Positions 10,035 through 18,078 of a stretch of DNA of 64,000 nt are shown here, one piece after another; position 1 is the stretch's first letter, and every line of letters begins with the position of its first letter. Below the pieces are notes generated by a model. The model made no database searches. It had not been told where the DNA came from and saw nothing but the letters and a program-made list of their open reading frames with translations. The DNA comes from Streptomyces sp. BK239 (GTDB taxonomy: Bacteria > Actinomycetota > Actinomycetes > Streptomycetales > Streptomycetaceae): contig NZ_SHKS01000010.1 in NCBI RefSeq assembly GCF_004217285.1, positions 152,271 through 216,270 on the forward strand. Direction: 5' to 3'. The position numbers and the translations under genes were made by a program.

Positions 10035-10253
10035 ATGGCGACCAAGGACACCGGCGGCGGCCAGCAGAAGGCGACGCGCTCCACGGAGGAGGTCGAAGAG
10101 CAGGCCGCGGAGACGCAGGCCTCGGACGACCTCAAGGAGCGCCAGGAGAAGCTGAGCGACGACGTCGACTCGGTTCTTGACGAAATTGACGATGTCCTCG
10201 AGGAGAATGCGGAGGATTTCGTTCGGAGCTTCGTTCAGAAGGGTGGCCAGTAA
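10035..10253 (+). CDS. pup: Prokaryotic ubiquitin-like protein Pup
   Basis: A 72-residue, acidic, intrinsically disordered tag. The N-terminal half (KDTGGGQQKATRS) engages the ATPase pore and the middle (EKLSDDVDSVLDEIDDVLEEN) forms the helix that binds the ARC coiled coil. The C-terminus FVQKGGQ is conserved; terminal Gln must be deamidated to Glu by Dop before PafA can ligate it to lysines. The ATG at 10035 follows GGGGTGAGGG. It sits in the canonical dop-pup-prcB order, but here a nuclease gene intervenes before prcB. Confidence 0.98.
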   Translation: MATKDTGGGQQKATRSTEEVEEQAAETQASDDLKERQEKLSDDVDSVLDEIDDVLEENAEDFVRSFVQKGGQ

Positions 10254-10313
10254 GCCGTTTTGGCCTTCGAATCGAAGGTCCGGTCGGGGGTGTGGGTGCA
10301 GGGAGATCGGACG

Positions 10314-10889
10314 GTGAAACGCTGCTCGCGGTGCAAGGAGTCCAAACCGCGGGCGGCGTTCGCCGGCAACAGGGCGGCGCGCGACGGCCTCCAGGCCTAT
10401 TGCAGAGAATGCTGGGCGCAATACCACCAGGCTCGGCAACTGGCTAAGGGCAAGAACGTGCGTCCCCGAGTCGAGGTGCCTGAGGGGCACAAGTTCTGCC
10501 GTTCCTGCTGTGAGATCAAGCCGTACAGCGAGTGGCATCGCAATGCGTCTGCCTCTGATGGCCTGTCGACGAGCTGCAAGGCGTGTCGCGCGATCAAGGG
10601 GCGCGCCGGTCACCTGAAGCGCCAGTACGGCATCACCGAAGCCGAACGCGACGAGTTGGTCGCCTCTCAAGGGGGCGTCTGCTGCATCTGTCTTGCAGCG
10701 GCGCCCGAGCATGTGGATCACTGCCATCAGACGGGTAGGGTCCGTGGCGTACTGTGCTTCAGCTGCAATGCAGCACTGGGGCAGTTCAAGGATCGGCCCG
10801 ATGCCATAAGGCGGGCTGCCGCTTACGTGGAAGGAATCGCGTGGAAGCCAACACTCGTAGCACCGGGCGTCTACCAGCTGCCTTCCTGA
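10314..10889 (+). CDS. Endonuclease VII-like (HNH/zinc) protein inside the proteasome operon
   Basis: A 191-residue protein. It starts with two cysteine-pair modules (CSRC...CREC and CRSCC...CKAC, together about residues 4-90) that look like zinc-binding repeats. The C-terminal domain, CCICLAAAPEHVDHCHQTGRVRGVLCFSCNAALG, matches the recombination endonuclease VII family (T4 gp49-like beta-beta-alpha-Me nuclease): HVDHCH with paired CxxC and the final Asn. I chose the GTG at 10314 (GGGAG upstream) over frames opening at 10260. Its 3' end overlaps the prcB start by 49 bases. Codon use is visibly less GC-biased (GAT, TCT, GCA, CTT, AAT) than its neighbours, which suggests acquisition. Its role in pupylation or repair is unknown. 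Confidence 0.85.
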   Translation: MKRCSRCKESKPRAAFAGNRAARDGLQAYCRECWAQYHQARQLAKGKNVRPRVEVPEGHKFCRSCCEIKPYSEWHRNASASDGLSTSCKACRAIKGRAGHLKRQYGITEAERDELVASQGGVCCICLAAAPEHVDHCHQTGRVRGVLCFSCNAALGQFKDRPDAIRRAAAYVEGIAWKPTLVAPGVYQLPS

Positions 10890-11686
10890 CGCCTGGGTCC
10901 TCGTCCTTCATGGACTTTCTCTCCGAGCACCAGCCGGAGCTGCTGCCGGGCAAGCGGCAGCTGCCGCCGACGCAGGGTGTCATCGAGGCGCCGCACGGGA
11001 CGACGATCGTGTCCGTGACGTTCCCGGGCGGTGTCGTGCTCGCCGGCGACCGCCGGGCGACGATGGGCAACGTCATCGCGCAGCGGGACATCGAGAAGGT
11101 GTTCCCGGCGGACGAGTACTCCGCGGTGGGCATCGCCGGCACGGCCGGTCTGGCGGTGGAGATGGTGAAGCTGTTCCAGCTGGAGCTGGAGCACTTCGAG
11201 AAGGTCGAGGGCGCTCAGCTGTCGCTGGAGGGCAAGGCGAACCGGCTGTCGACGATGATCAGGTCGAACCTGGGCATGGCGATGCAGGGGCTGGCCGTGG
11301 TGCCGTTGTTCGCCGGGTTCGACGTGGACCGGGGGAAGGGGCGGATCTTCTCCTACGACGTCACGGGCGGGCGTTCGGAGGAGCAGAACTACGCGGCGAC
11401 CGGTTCGGGTTCGGTCTTCGCGCGTGGTGCGATGAAGAAGCTGTTCCGTGAGGACCTGACCGAGGAGCAGGCGACGACGCTGGTGGTGCAGGCGCTGTAC
11501 GACGCGGCTGACGACGATTCGGCGACGGGTGGCCCGGATGTGGCCCGCCGGATCTTCCCCATCGTCACGGTGATCACGGAGGACGGTTTCCGCCGGCTCA
11601 CGGAGGACGAGTCGTCGGAGATCGCCCGGTCGGTGCTGGCTCGGCGTCTGGAGCAGCCGGACGGTCCGCGGGCGGCGCTGCTGTAG
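10841..11686 (+). CDS. prcB: 20S proteasome beta subunit (with propeptide)
   Basis: A 281-residue precursor of the catalytic subunit. A 53-residue propeptide ends in APHG and autocleavage exposes T54 (TTIVSVTFPGG), the N-terminal nucleophile. The conserved K of the active site is in GDRRAT/NVIAQRDIEKV and SGS (ATGSGSVFA) is also present. The GTG at 10841 gives the N-terminus EANTRSTGRLPAAFLTPGSSSFMDFL, known from other Streptomyces PrcB; a later ATG at 10910 would lose most of the propeptide. AAGGA lies just upstream, inside the nuclease gene. It is followed 60 bases later by prcA. Confidence 0.97.
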   Translation: MEANTRSTGRLPAAFLTPGSSSFMDFLSEHQPELLPGKRQLPPTQGVIEAPHGTTIVSVTFPGGVVLAGDRRATMGNVIAQRDIEKVFPADEYSAVGIAGTAGLAVEMVKLFQLELEHFEKVEGAQLSLEGKANRLSTMIRSNLGMAMQGLAVVPLFAGFDVDRGKGRIFSYDVTGGRSEEQNYAATGSGSVFARGAMKKLFREDLTEEQATTLVVQALYDAADDDSATGGPDVARRIFPIVTVITEDGFRRLTEDESSEIARSVLARRLEQPDGPRAALL

Positions 11687-11746
11687 TGGGCCGGTTCCGC
11701 TGGTTCAGGTGATCGAGTGACTTTCACAGAAAGGGACGGATAACCG

Positions 11747-12496
11747 GTGTCGACGCCGTTCTATGTCTCACCTCAGCAGGCGATGGCCGACCGTGCGGAG
11801 TACGCGCGGAAGGGCATTGCCCGTGGTCGCAGCCTGGTCGTGCTGCAGTATGCCGACGGGATCGTGTTCGTCGGCGAGAACCCGTCCCGTGCGCTGCACA
11901 AGTTCAGCGAGATCTATGACCGGATCGGTTTCGCCGCGGCCGGTAAGTACAACGAGTACGAGAATCTGCGGATCGGTGGTGTGCGGTACGCGGATCTGCG
12001 GGGTTACACCTATGACCGTGACGATGTGACGGCGCGTGGTCTGGCGAACGTGTACGCGCAGACGTTGGGCACGATCTTCTCTTCGGCGGGTGAGAAGCCG
12101 TACGAGGTGGAGTTGGTCGTGGCGGAGGTCGGGGAGACTCCGGACGGGGATCAGATCTACCGGTTGCCGCATGACGGTTCGATCGTGGACGAGCACGGTT
12201 CGGTCGCGGTGGGCGGTAACGCGGAGCAGATCAGCGGTTACCTGGATCAGCGTCATCAGGACGGCATGAGTCTTGCCGAGGCGTTGAAGCTGGCGGTTCA
12301 GGCGTTGTCGCGGGACACCAACGGTACGCAGCGGGAGATTCCGGCGGAGCGTCTTGAGGTGGCGGTGCTGGATCGTACGCGGCCGCAGCAGCGGAAGTTC
12401 AAGCGGATCGTGGGGCGTCAGCTGGCGCGTCTGCTGGAGTCGAGTGGTGCGGTGTCGGAGGCGGAGAGCGCCGAGGAGTCGGAGGACGACTCGTAG
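11747..12496 (+). CDS. prcA: 20S proteasome alpha subunit
   Basis: A 249-residue subunit of the outer rings of the 20S core. The N-terminal STPFYVSPQQAMADRAEYARKGIARGR is the gate and H0 helix region; GRSLVVLQYADGIVFVGEN begins the Ntn fold. There is no N-terminal threonine, as expected for alpha. An acidic C-terminal tail (EAESAEESEDDS) ends the protein. The GTG start at 11747 is preceded by AAGGGACGGA. It is the last gene of the pup-prcBA unit; a hairpin follows. Confidence 0.97.
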   Translation: MSTPFYVSPQQAMADRAEYARKGIARGRSLVVLQYADGIVFVGENPSRALHKFSEIYDRIGFAAAGKYNEYENLRIGGVRYADLRGYTYDRDDVTARGLANVYAQTLGTIFSSAGEKPYEVELVVAEVGETPDGDQIYRLPHDGSIVDEHGSVAVGGNAEQISGYLDQRHQDGMSLAEALKLAVQALSRDTNGTQREIPAERLEVAVLDRTRPQQRKFKRIVGRQLARLLESSGAVSEAESAEESEDDS

Positions 12497-12529
12497 GCGT
12501 CGGTGCTGCTCGATGTCGCCCTGTTCTGT

Positions 12530-12555
12530 GCCCCGGTCGGTCTGCCGTCCGGGGC
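12530..12555. terminator. Hairpin between convergent prcA and lacI-type genes
   Basis: GCCCCGG (12530-12536) pairs with CCGGGGC (12549-12555) around a 12-base loop. There is no T-run; the position between convergent genes supports termination. Confidence 0.5.
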
Positions 12556-12584
12556 GCAGGGCGTTGTGGGGTCTTCCGGGGCCT

Positions 12585-13601
12585 TCAGGGGGTGTGTGGG
12601 GGCGCTGTGGAGCCTCGGGTGATGAGGTGGACGGGGATGTCCTGCGCGTCCGGTGTGCGGCCGTCCAGGACGGCGAGGAGGGCGTGCATGCCGCGTTCGC
12701 CGAAGAGTTCGGCGTCGAGGTGGACGGTGGTGAGTTCGGGGTCGAGGGCGCCGGCGAGGGCGAGGTCGTCGATGCCGGTGACGGAGAGGTCGTCGGGGAT
12801 GCGCAGGCCGAGGCGGCGGGCTGCTTTGTAGGCGCCGGCGGCGAGTTTGTCGTCGTCGCAGATGACGGCGGTGGGGCGGTTGTGGGGGTTGCGCAGGGCG
12901 GTGAGGGCGGCGGTGAGGGCGCCGTCGATGGAGATGGGGGCGGGTGCCGTGCGCAGGGTGGTTCCGGGTGTCGTGGCGAGGCGGGCGGCGAGTTCGCGGG
13001 CGCGGAGGTGGAAGGTCCAGGAGGGGATGTCGGCGGCGAGGTGGAGGTAGTGGCGGTGGCCGAGGTGGAGGAGGTGGTCGGTGATCTGGTGGATGCCGTC
13101 GGCGATGTCGAGGTTGACGGTGGCCGCGGCGGGGTGGGCGGCGGGGTCGCTGTCGAGCATGACGAGGGGGAGTTGGTCGCCGCTGATGGCGGTGAGGGCG
13201 TCGGCGGCCATGGAGGAGGCGATGACGCCGTCGAGGGCGGCTTGGGCGGAGGCGAAGGGGTCGCGGGCGGGGCCGACGCCTTCGGGTGAGGGGTAGAGGA
13301 CGACGCCGAAGCCGTGTTCGGCGGCGATGCGGGCGGCGCCGGTGTAGACGCCGGCGAAGAATTCGGTGGTGAGGGCGGGGACGACGAGGAGGACGGTGCG
13401 GGTGCGGCCGAGGCGTAGGTGGCGGGCGGCGAGGTTGGGGCGGTAGCCGAGGTCGCGGGCGGCTTGGCGTACGCGTTCGGCTGTGGTGGCGGAGACGCGG
13501 CCTTGCCATTTGTCGCCGAGGACGAGGGAGACGGTGGCTTGGGAGACTTGCGCGGCCTGGGCGACGTCGCGGCTTGTGGGGCGGGTGTTGCCTCGTGCCA
13601 C
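12585..13601 (-). CDS. LacI-family transcriptional regulator
   Basis: A 338-residue regulator. The helix-turn-helix and hinge are TSRDVAQAAQVSQATVSLVLGDKWQGRVSATTAERVRQAA near the N-terminus, followed by a periplasmic-binding-protein-like sensor domain (RTRTVLLVVPALTTEFFAGV to the end, with SVTGIDDLALAGALDPELTTV typical of the family). The ligand is unknown, probably a sugar or related compound. I chose the GTG at 13601; an in-frame ATG at 13643 would abut the palindromic site. It is divergent from an MFS gene and likely controls it through the inverted repeat at 13645-13673. The pair sits between prcA and pafA. Confidence 0.9.
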   Translation of the reverse strand: MARGNTRPTSRDVAQAAQVSQATVSLVLGDKWQGRVSATTAERVRQAARDLGYRPNLAARHLRLGRTRTVLLVVPALTTEFFAGVYTGAARIAAEHGFGVVLYPSPEGVGPARDPFASAQAALDGVIASSMAADALTAISGDQLPLVMLDSDPAAHPAAATVNLDIADGIHQITDHLLHLGHRHYLHLAADIPSWTFHLRARELAARLATTPGTTLRTAPAPISIDGALTAALTALRNPHNRPTAVICDDDKLAAGAYKAARRLGLRIPDDLSVTGIDDLALAGALDPELTTVHLDAELFGERGMHALLAVLDGRTPDAQDIPVHLITRGSTAPPHTP

Positions 13602-13644
13602 CGTGGGCCTGCTCTTTCGTCTGGACTGGTGAACAGCGCACATG

Positions 13645-13673
13645 GTACGTATGACGGACGAGGTTATACGTAC
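13645..13673. promoter_or_regulatory. Palindromic operator candidate for the LacI-type regulator
   Basis: GTACGTAT (13645-13652) and ATACGTAC (13666-13673) form a perfect 8-bp inverted repeat with a 13-base spacer. It lies in the 87-base gap between the divergent regulator and transporter genes. Confidence 0.65.
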
Positions 13674-13688
13674 AACTGAGGCGGTTCG

Positions 13689-14948
13689 ATGGCGGCGGGA
13701 TACGGCGAGATCCTCAGGGCGAGGCATGCGGCCCGGCTGCTCGCGGGCACGCTCGTGGGGCGGTTGCCCAATGCGACGGCGGCGATCGCGGTCGTGCTGT
13801 TCGTGCGGGGCGAGGGGGGTGCGTACAGCCTGGCGGGCGCGCTGGCCGCGGTGTACGGCGTGGCCAACGCGGTCGGTCAGCCGCTGCTGGGGCGGCTGGT
13901 GGATCTGTACGGGCAGCCGAGGGTGCAGTTGCCGGCCGCGCTGGCGTCGGCGCTGGCGATGGCGGGGTTCGCCCTGTCGGGCACGGGGGTGCTGCCGCTC
14001 GCGTATGCGGCCGTGGCGGCTGCGGGGCTGTTCACGCCGCCTCTGGAGGGCGGGCTGCGGGCGTTGTGGCCGTCGGTGCTGCGCCGGGAGGACCAGGTGC
14101 ACACGGCGTACGCGTTGGACGCGGTGGCGCAGGAGGTGATGTTCGCGGTGGGGCCGCTGCTGGTGACGGTGTGCGTGTCGCTGTGGTCGCCGGCGGTGGC
14201 GCTGCTGGTCATCAACGCGATCGGGGTGCTGGGGGCGCTGTCGGTGGTGGTGTCGGCGCCTTCGCGGGCGTGGCGGTCGGCGCCGCGTGAGGCGCACTGG
14301 CTCGGTGCTCTGCGGTCGCCGGGGCTGCTGGTGCTGTTGGGGGCTTTGCTGTTCGTGGGGGTGGCGCTGGGTTCGATCACGGTGGCCGCGGTGCCGTATG
14401 CGGACGAGCACGGTGGTGATGTGGTGTACGGCTGGCTGATGGCGGCGGTGGGTATGGGGGCGCTGGTGGGCGGTCTGGCGTACGGGGCGCGGGAGTGGCC
14501 GGGTGTGCCGGAGCGGCGGTTGCGTGTGCTGGTGGGGCTGCTGGCGGTGTGTTATCTGCCGTTGTTGCTGATGCCGGGTGCGGTGGCGATGGTGGCGTTG
14601 ACGGCGGTGGCGGGGGTGTTTCTGGCGCCGGCGTTGGCTTGTGCTTTCGTGATCGTGGATCGTCACGCTCCGCGAGGGACGGTGACGGAGGCCTTCTCGT
14701 GGCTGGTGACGATGTTCACGGTGGGGATGTCGGTGGGGACGGGCGTGGCGGGGCCGGTGGTGGAGCGGGGTGGTGCGGTGTGGGGGTTCGCCGTGCCGGG
14801 GGTCGCGGGTGCGGTGGCGTCGGCGGTTCTGCTGGCCGGGGGGCGGGTGCTGGCGCGTCCGGTGGGGGGCGGGGTGGTTGCGGCTTCATCGGAAAATGAT
14901 CCGAACCGTGTTGTCGAACCCCGTTTCAGTTCTGGTGATCGGGCGTAA
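13689..14948 (+). CDS. MFS transporter
   Basis: A 419-residue membrane protein with about 12 hydrophobic helices, resembling major facilitator efflux carriers. The A-motif-like loop GQPLLGRLVDLYGQPR follows helix 2. RRED (~residue 136) and the central hydrophilic loop SAPSRAWRSAPREAHW (~residue 192) separate the halves. The substrate cannot be inferred. The ATG at 13689 has GAGGCGG upstream. The last ~30 residues contain the candidate pafA promoter, and pafA starts nine bases after the stop. Confidence 0.88.
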   Translation: MAAGYGEILRARHAARLLAGTLVGRLPNATAAIAVVLFVRGEGGAYSLAGALAAVYGVANAVGQPLLGRLVDLYGQPRVQLPAALASALAMAGFALSGTGVLPLAYAAVAAAGLFTPPLEGGLRALWPSVLRREDQVHTAYALDAVAQEVMFAVGPLLVTVCVSLWSPAVALLVINAIGVLGALSVVVSAPSRAWRSAPREAHWLGALRSPGLLVLLGALLFVGVALGSITVAAVPYADEHGGDVVYGWLMAAVGMGALVGGLAYGAREWPGVPERRLRVLVGLLAVCYLPLLLMPGAVAMVALTAVAGVFLAPALACAFVIVDRHAPRGTVTEAFSWLVTMFTVGMSVGTGVAGPVVERGGAVWGFAVPGVAGAVASAVLLAGGRVLARPVGGGVVAASSENDPNRVVEPRFSSGDRA

Positions 14949-14951
14949 TGT
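14923..14951 (+). promoter_or_regulatory. Candidate pafA promoter (leaderless)
   Basis: GTTTCA (14923-14928), 17 bases, TAATGT (14946-14951), then six bases to the pafA ATG, with no Shine-Dalgarno. It lies within the 3' end of the MFS gene and would let pafA be expressed apart from it. Confidence 0.5.
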
Positions 14952-14957
14952 TCAGTC

Positions 14958-16319
14958 ATGGACCGCCGCATTTTCGGGCTGGAGAACGAGTACGGCGTCA
15001 CGTGCACGTTCAGGGGACAGCGCCGCCTGTCGCCTGACGAGGTGGCGCGGTACCTCTTCCGCCGTGTCGTGTCATGGGGCCGTAGCAGCAATGTCTTTCT
15101 GCGGAACGGCGCCCGCCTCTATCTTGACGTGGGATCGCATCCGGAATACGCGACGCCGGAATGTGACAACGTGACCGAGTTGGTCACTCACGACAAGGCC
15201 GGCGAGCGCATTCTCGAAGGACTCCTGGTGGACGCGGAACGACGCCTGCACGAGGAAGGAATCGCGGGCGACGTCTACCTCTTCAAGAACAACACGGACT
15301 CGGCGGGCAACTCTTATGGTTGCCACGAGAACTATCTGGTGGCGCGGCACGGGGAGTTCTCCCGGCTCGCGGACATCCTGATTCCGTTCCTGGTGACCCG
15401 GCAGCTGCTGTGCGGCGCGGGGAAGGTGCTGCAGACGCCCCGCGGGGCGGTGTACTGCGTGAGCCAGCGTGCCGAGCACATCTGGGAGGGCGTGTCGTCG
15501 GCGACGACGCGTTCCCGGCCGATCATCAACACCCGCGATGAGCCGCACGCGGACGCCGAGCGCTATCGGCGACTGCATGTGATCGTGGGCGACTCGAACA
15601 TGTCCGAGACGACCATGCTTCTGAAGGTCGGCGCGACCGATCTGGTGCTGCGCATGATCGAGGCGGGCACGGTGATGCGTGATCTGACGTTGGAGAACCC
15701 GATCCGGGCGATCCGCGAGGTCAGTCATGACATCACGGGCCGGCGCAAGGTGCGGCTGGCGAGCGGCCGTGAGGCCTCCGCGCTGGAGGTGCAGCGGGAG
15801 TACTACGAGAAGGCGGTGGACTTCTGCGAGCGCCGCGGCATCCGCACGGGCACCGTGGAGCAGGTGCTGGAGCTGTGGGGCCGCACGCTGGACTCGATCG
15901 AGTCGGAGGATCTGGACCGGATCGGCACCGAGATCGACTGGGTGATGAAGTACAAGCTCATCGAGCGGTACCGGGCCAAGCACAACATGACGATGTCGCA
16001 TCCGCGGGTGGCGCAGATAGACCTCGCCTACCACGACATCCACCGTCGTCGTGGGTTGTACTACCTGCTGGAGAAGAAGGGTCAGGCGGCCCGGATCTGC
16101 AACGACTTGAAGATCTTCGAGGGCAAGTCGGTGCCGCCGCAGACGACTCGGGCGCGGTTGCGCGGTGACTTCATCCGGCGGGCGCAGGAGCAGCGCCGTG
16201 ACTTCACGGTCGACTGGGTGCATCTGAAGCTCAACGACCAGGCGCAGCGGACGGTGTTGTGCAAGGACCCGTTCCGTTCGGTGGACGACCGGGTGGAGAA
16301 GTTGATCGCGGGAATGTGA
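14958..16319 (+). CDS. pafA: Pup ligase PafA
   Basis: A 453-residue ligase that uses ATP to phosphorylate the C-terminal glutamate of Pup and form an isopeptide bond to substrate lysines. The Mg/ATP signature G7-L-E-N-E-Y-G starts the protein. YLDVGSHPEYATPECD, LFKNNTDSAGNSYGCHENY and PIINTRDEPHADAERYRRLHVIVGDSNMSE are the shared Dop/PafA active-site segments. The Dop-specific loop is absent, which separates it from dop. The length is normal. It is uncoupled from pup-prcBA by the regulator-transporter pair and has its own probable promoter. Confidence 0.97.
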   Translation: MDRRIFGLENEYGVTCTFRGQRRLSPDEVARYLFRRVVSWGRSSNVFLRNGARLYLDVGSHPEYATPECDNVTELVTHDKAGERILEGLLVDAERRLHEEGIAGDVYLFKNNTDSAGNSYGCHENYLVARHGEFSRLADILIPFLVTRQLLCGAGKVLQTPRGAVYCVSQRAEHIWEGVSSATTRSRPIINTRDEPHADAERYRRLHVIVGDSNMSETTMLLKVGATDLVLRMIEAGTVMRDLTLENPIRAIREVSHDITGRRKVRLASGREASALEVQREYYEKAVDFCERRGIRTGTVEQVLELWGRTLDSIESEDLDRIGTEIDWVMKYKLIERYRAKHNMTMSHPRVAQIDLAYHDIHRRRGLYYLLEKKGQAARICNDLKIFEGKSVPPQTTRARLRGDFIRRAQEQRRDFTVDWVHLKLNDQAQRTVLCKDPFRSVDDRVEKLIAGM

Positions 16320-16486
16320 GCGGATGCGTTGCGCCCCCTGTGGCCTGGGGCGGAGCGTGTGTGGGGCGTCGTGCGTGGTGCGTACGGCGCCCTTGCCGTG
16401 TCGCGTGAGCCTCGGATCGGCGGGCGGGTGTCAGTAAGGTAGCGCGCACGCCATCAGCAAGATCGACCGATTACGAGGCCCTCACC

Positions 16487-17494
16487 GTGCGCCGACGCTC
16501 ACTCATTCTCGCCGCCGTCCCCGCAGGACTGGTCTCGCTCGCCGGATGCGGCGACGAGGAGTCCGACTCGTCGAGCGCGGCGGACGGCAGCGCGTCGCCT
16601 TCCGCCTCGGCGCCTTCGGCGGCGCCGTCGCCGAAGATCGTCGACGGGCCGTTGCCGGCCATCACGGCGGGGGTGAAGTTCGGTGAGAAGCCGACGGTCG
16701 CCAAGGGCTCCGGTGAGCCGTCCGACCAGCTCGCGGTCAGGACGGTCATCGCGGGCGGCGGCCGCGCGGTCGCGGAGAACGACTGGGTCCAGGCGAACTA
16801 CCTGGGGCAGATCTGGTCCACCGCGAAGGTGTTCGACAACTCCTACGACCGTAAGACGCCGCTGCTGATCCAGCTGGCGCAGGGCAGCATCATCGACGGC
16901 TGGCGGTACGCGCTGTCGGGGAAGAAGACGGGCAGCCGCGTGGAATTCTCCGTCCCGCCGACCTGGGGTTACGGCACGGAGGGCAACGCGCAGGCGGGCA
17001 TCAAAGGCACCGACACGCTGGTGTTCGTGGTGGACCTGGAGGCCACGTTCAACGCCAAGAGCTCCGCCGAGGGCAAGGATGTCCCGCAGACGGACGCGGC
17101 GCTGCCCGTCATCGGCACGAACACGGACGGCAAGGCGCCCTCGGTGAAGATCCCGAAGTCCGGCCCGCCGAAGGGGCTCGTGTCGAACTACGTCATCGAG
17201 GGCGACGGTGAGGTGGTCAAGGCGGAGAACACCCTGTTGGTCCAGTACCAGGGCGTGTTGTGGGAGACGGGCAAGACGTTCGACTCGACGTACGGGCGGG
17301 GCGAGCTGACGTCGTTCCCGCTGCAGAACGTGGTCAAGGGCTGGTCGCAGGGGCTGACCGGGAAGAAGGTGGGCAGCCGGGTCGTCATCGTGATCCCGCC
17401 GTCGCTGGGTTACGGCGACAGCCCGCCGGCGGGCAGCGGCATCAAGAAGGACTCCACGATGGTGTTCACGGTGGACATCCTCGCGAAGATGTGA
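16487..17494 (+). CDS. FKBP-type peptidyl-prolyl isomerase lipoprotein with two FKBP domains
   Basis: A 335-residue exported prolyl isomerase. RRRSLILAAVPAG and lipobox LAGC (C21) mark a lipoprotein signal, followed by a Ser/Ala/Pro linker to about residue 50. The first FKBP domain is about residues 85-190 (VQANYLGQIWSTAKVFDNSY, GTDTLVFVVDLE); the second is about 230-335 (LLVQYQGVLWETGKTFDSTY, DSTMVFTVDIL). It would assist folding of secreted proteins on the outer face of the membrane. The GTG start at 16487 has GAGG upstream. It is followed by a cytosolic single-domain FKBP. Confidence 0.93.
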   Translation: MRRRSLILAAVPAGLVSLAGCGDEESDSSSAADGSASPSASAPSAAPSPKIVDGPLPAITAGVKFGEKPTVAKGSGEPSDQLAVRTVIAGGGRAVAENDWVQANYLGQIWSTAKVFDNSYDRKTPLLIQLAQGSIIDGWRYALSGKKTGSRVEFSVPPTWGYGTEGNAQAGIKGTDTLVFVVDLEATFNAKSSAEGKDVPQTDAALPVIGTNTDGKAPSVKIPKSGPPKGLVSNYVIEGDGEVVKAENTLLVQYQGVLWETGKTFDSTYGRGELTSFPLQNVVKGWSQGLTGKKVGSRVVIVIPPSLGYGDSPPAGSGIKKDSTMVFTVDILAKM

Positions 17495-17553
17495 CGCCGT
17501 CGTGATGTAAGACTGGGGCGTTGCCTTTCCGCGAAACAGCAGGAGCGTTAGAC

Positions 17554-17925
17554 GTGAGCATCGACAAGCCCGAGATCGACTTCCCGGGCGGCGAGCCCCC
17601 GGCGGACCTCGAGATCAAGGACATCTGGGAGGGCGACGGCGAGGTGGCGCAGGCCGGCCAGACCGTCACCGTGCACTACGTCGGTGTCGCCTTCAGCACC
17701 GGTGAGGAGTTCGACGCCAGCTGGAACCGCGGTACGCCGTTCCGGTTCCCGCTCGGCGGCGGCCGTGTCATCAAGGGCTGGGACCAGGGCGTGCAGGGCA
17801 TGAAGGTCGGCGGCCGTCGTCAGCTGACCATCCCGGCCCACCTCGCCTACGGCAACCAGAGCCCGACCCCGGCGATCCAGCCCGGCGAGACGCTGATCTT
17901 CGTGGTGGACCTGCTCGGGGTCTGA
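17554..17925 (+). CDS. FKBP-type peptidyl-prolyl cis-trans isomerase (cytosolic)
   Basis: A 123-residue single-domain FKBP with no signal peptide. Family residues are clear: VTVHYVGVAFSTGEEFDASW, FRFPLGGGRVIKGWDQGVQGMKVGGRRQLTIP, AYG and TLIFVVDLLGV. It catalyses prolyl cis-trans isomerisation. I chose the GTG at 17554, with AGGAG eight bases upstream, over a frame opening at 17521. A strong terminator follows, so the FKBP pair is separate from pafBC. Confidence 0.95.
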   Translation: MSIDKPEIDFPGGEPPADLEIKDIWEGDGEVAQAGQTVTVHYVGVAFSTGEEFDASWNRGTPFRFPLGGGRVIKGWDQGVQGMKVGGRRQLTIPAHLAYGNQSPTPAIQPGETLIFVVDLLGV

Positions 17926-17976
17926 GCCGCGCACGACGTCCCGGTCGATCACTGCGTGACCGATCGTGATCATCTG

Positions 17977-18004
17977 GAGCCCATGCCTGTCCGGGCATGG
18001 GCTC
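17977..18004 (+). terminator. Rho-independent terminator after the FKBP genes
   Basis: GAGCCCATGCC (17977-17987) pairs perfectly with GGCATGGGCTC (17994-18004) around six bases. TCGGCTTTTG follows. Confidence 0.8.
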
Positions 18005-18078
18005 TCGGCTTTTGCCGGGGCGCCGCGGAGCGGTACGGTCATCCGTCAGAAGCACCATAAGGAAGGCGAAGGGCGTCG

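Noticed and set aside
10260..10313. TTG at 10260 as the start of the endonuclease VII-like gene
   Set aside because: It has no ribosome site and adds residues before the first zinc motif; the GTG at 10314 has GGGAG at a good distance.
12585..14666. Very long minus-strand reading frame through the MFS transporter gene
   Set aside because: Only the part up to about 13643 encodes the LacI protein; the rest is the antisense of a clear transporter gene with Arg/His/Pro-rich composition.
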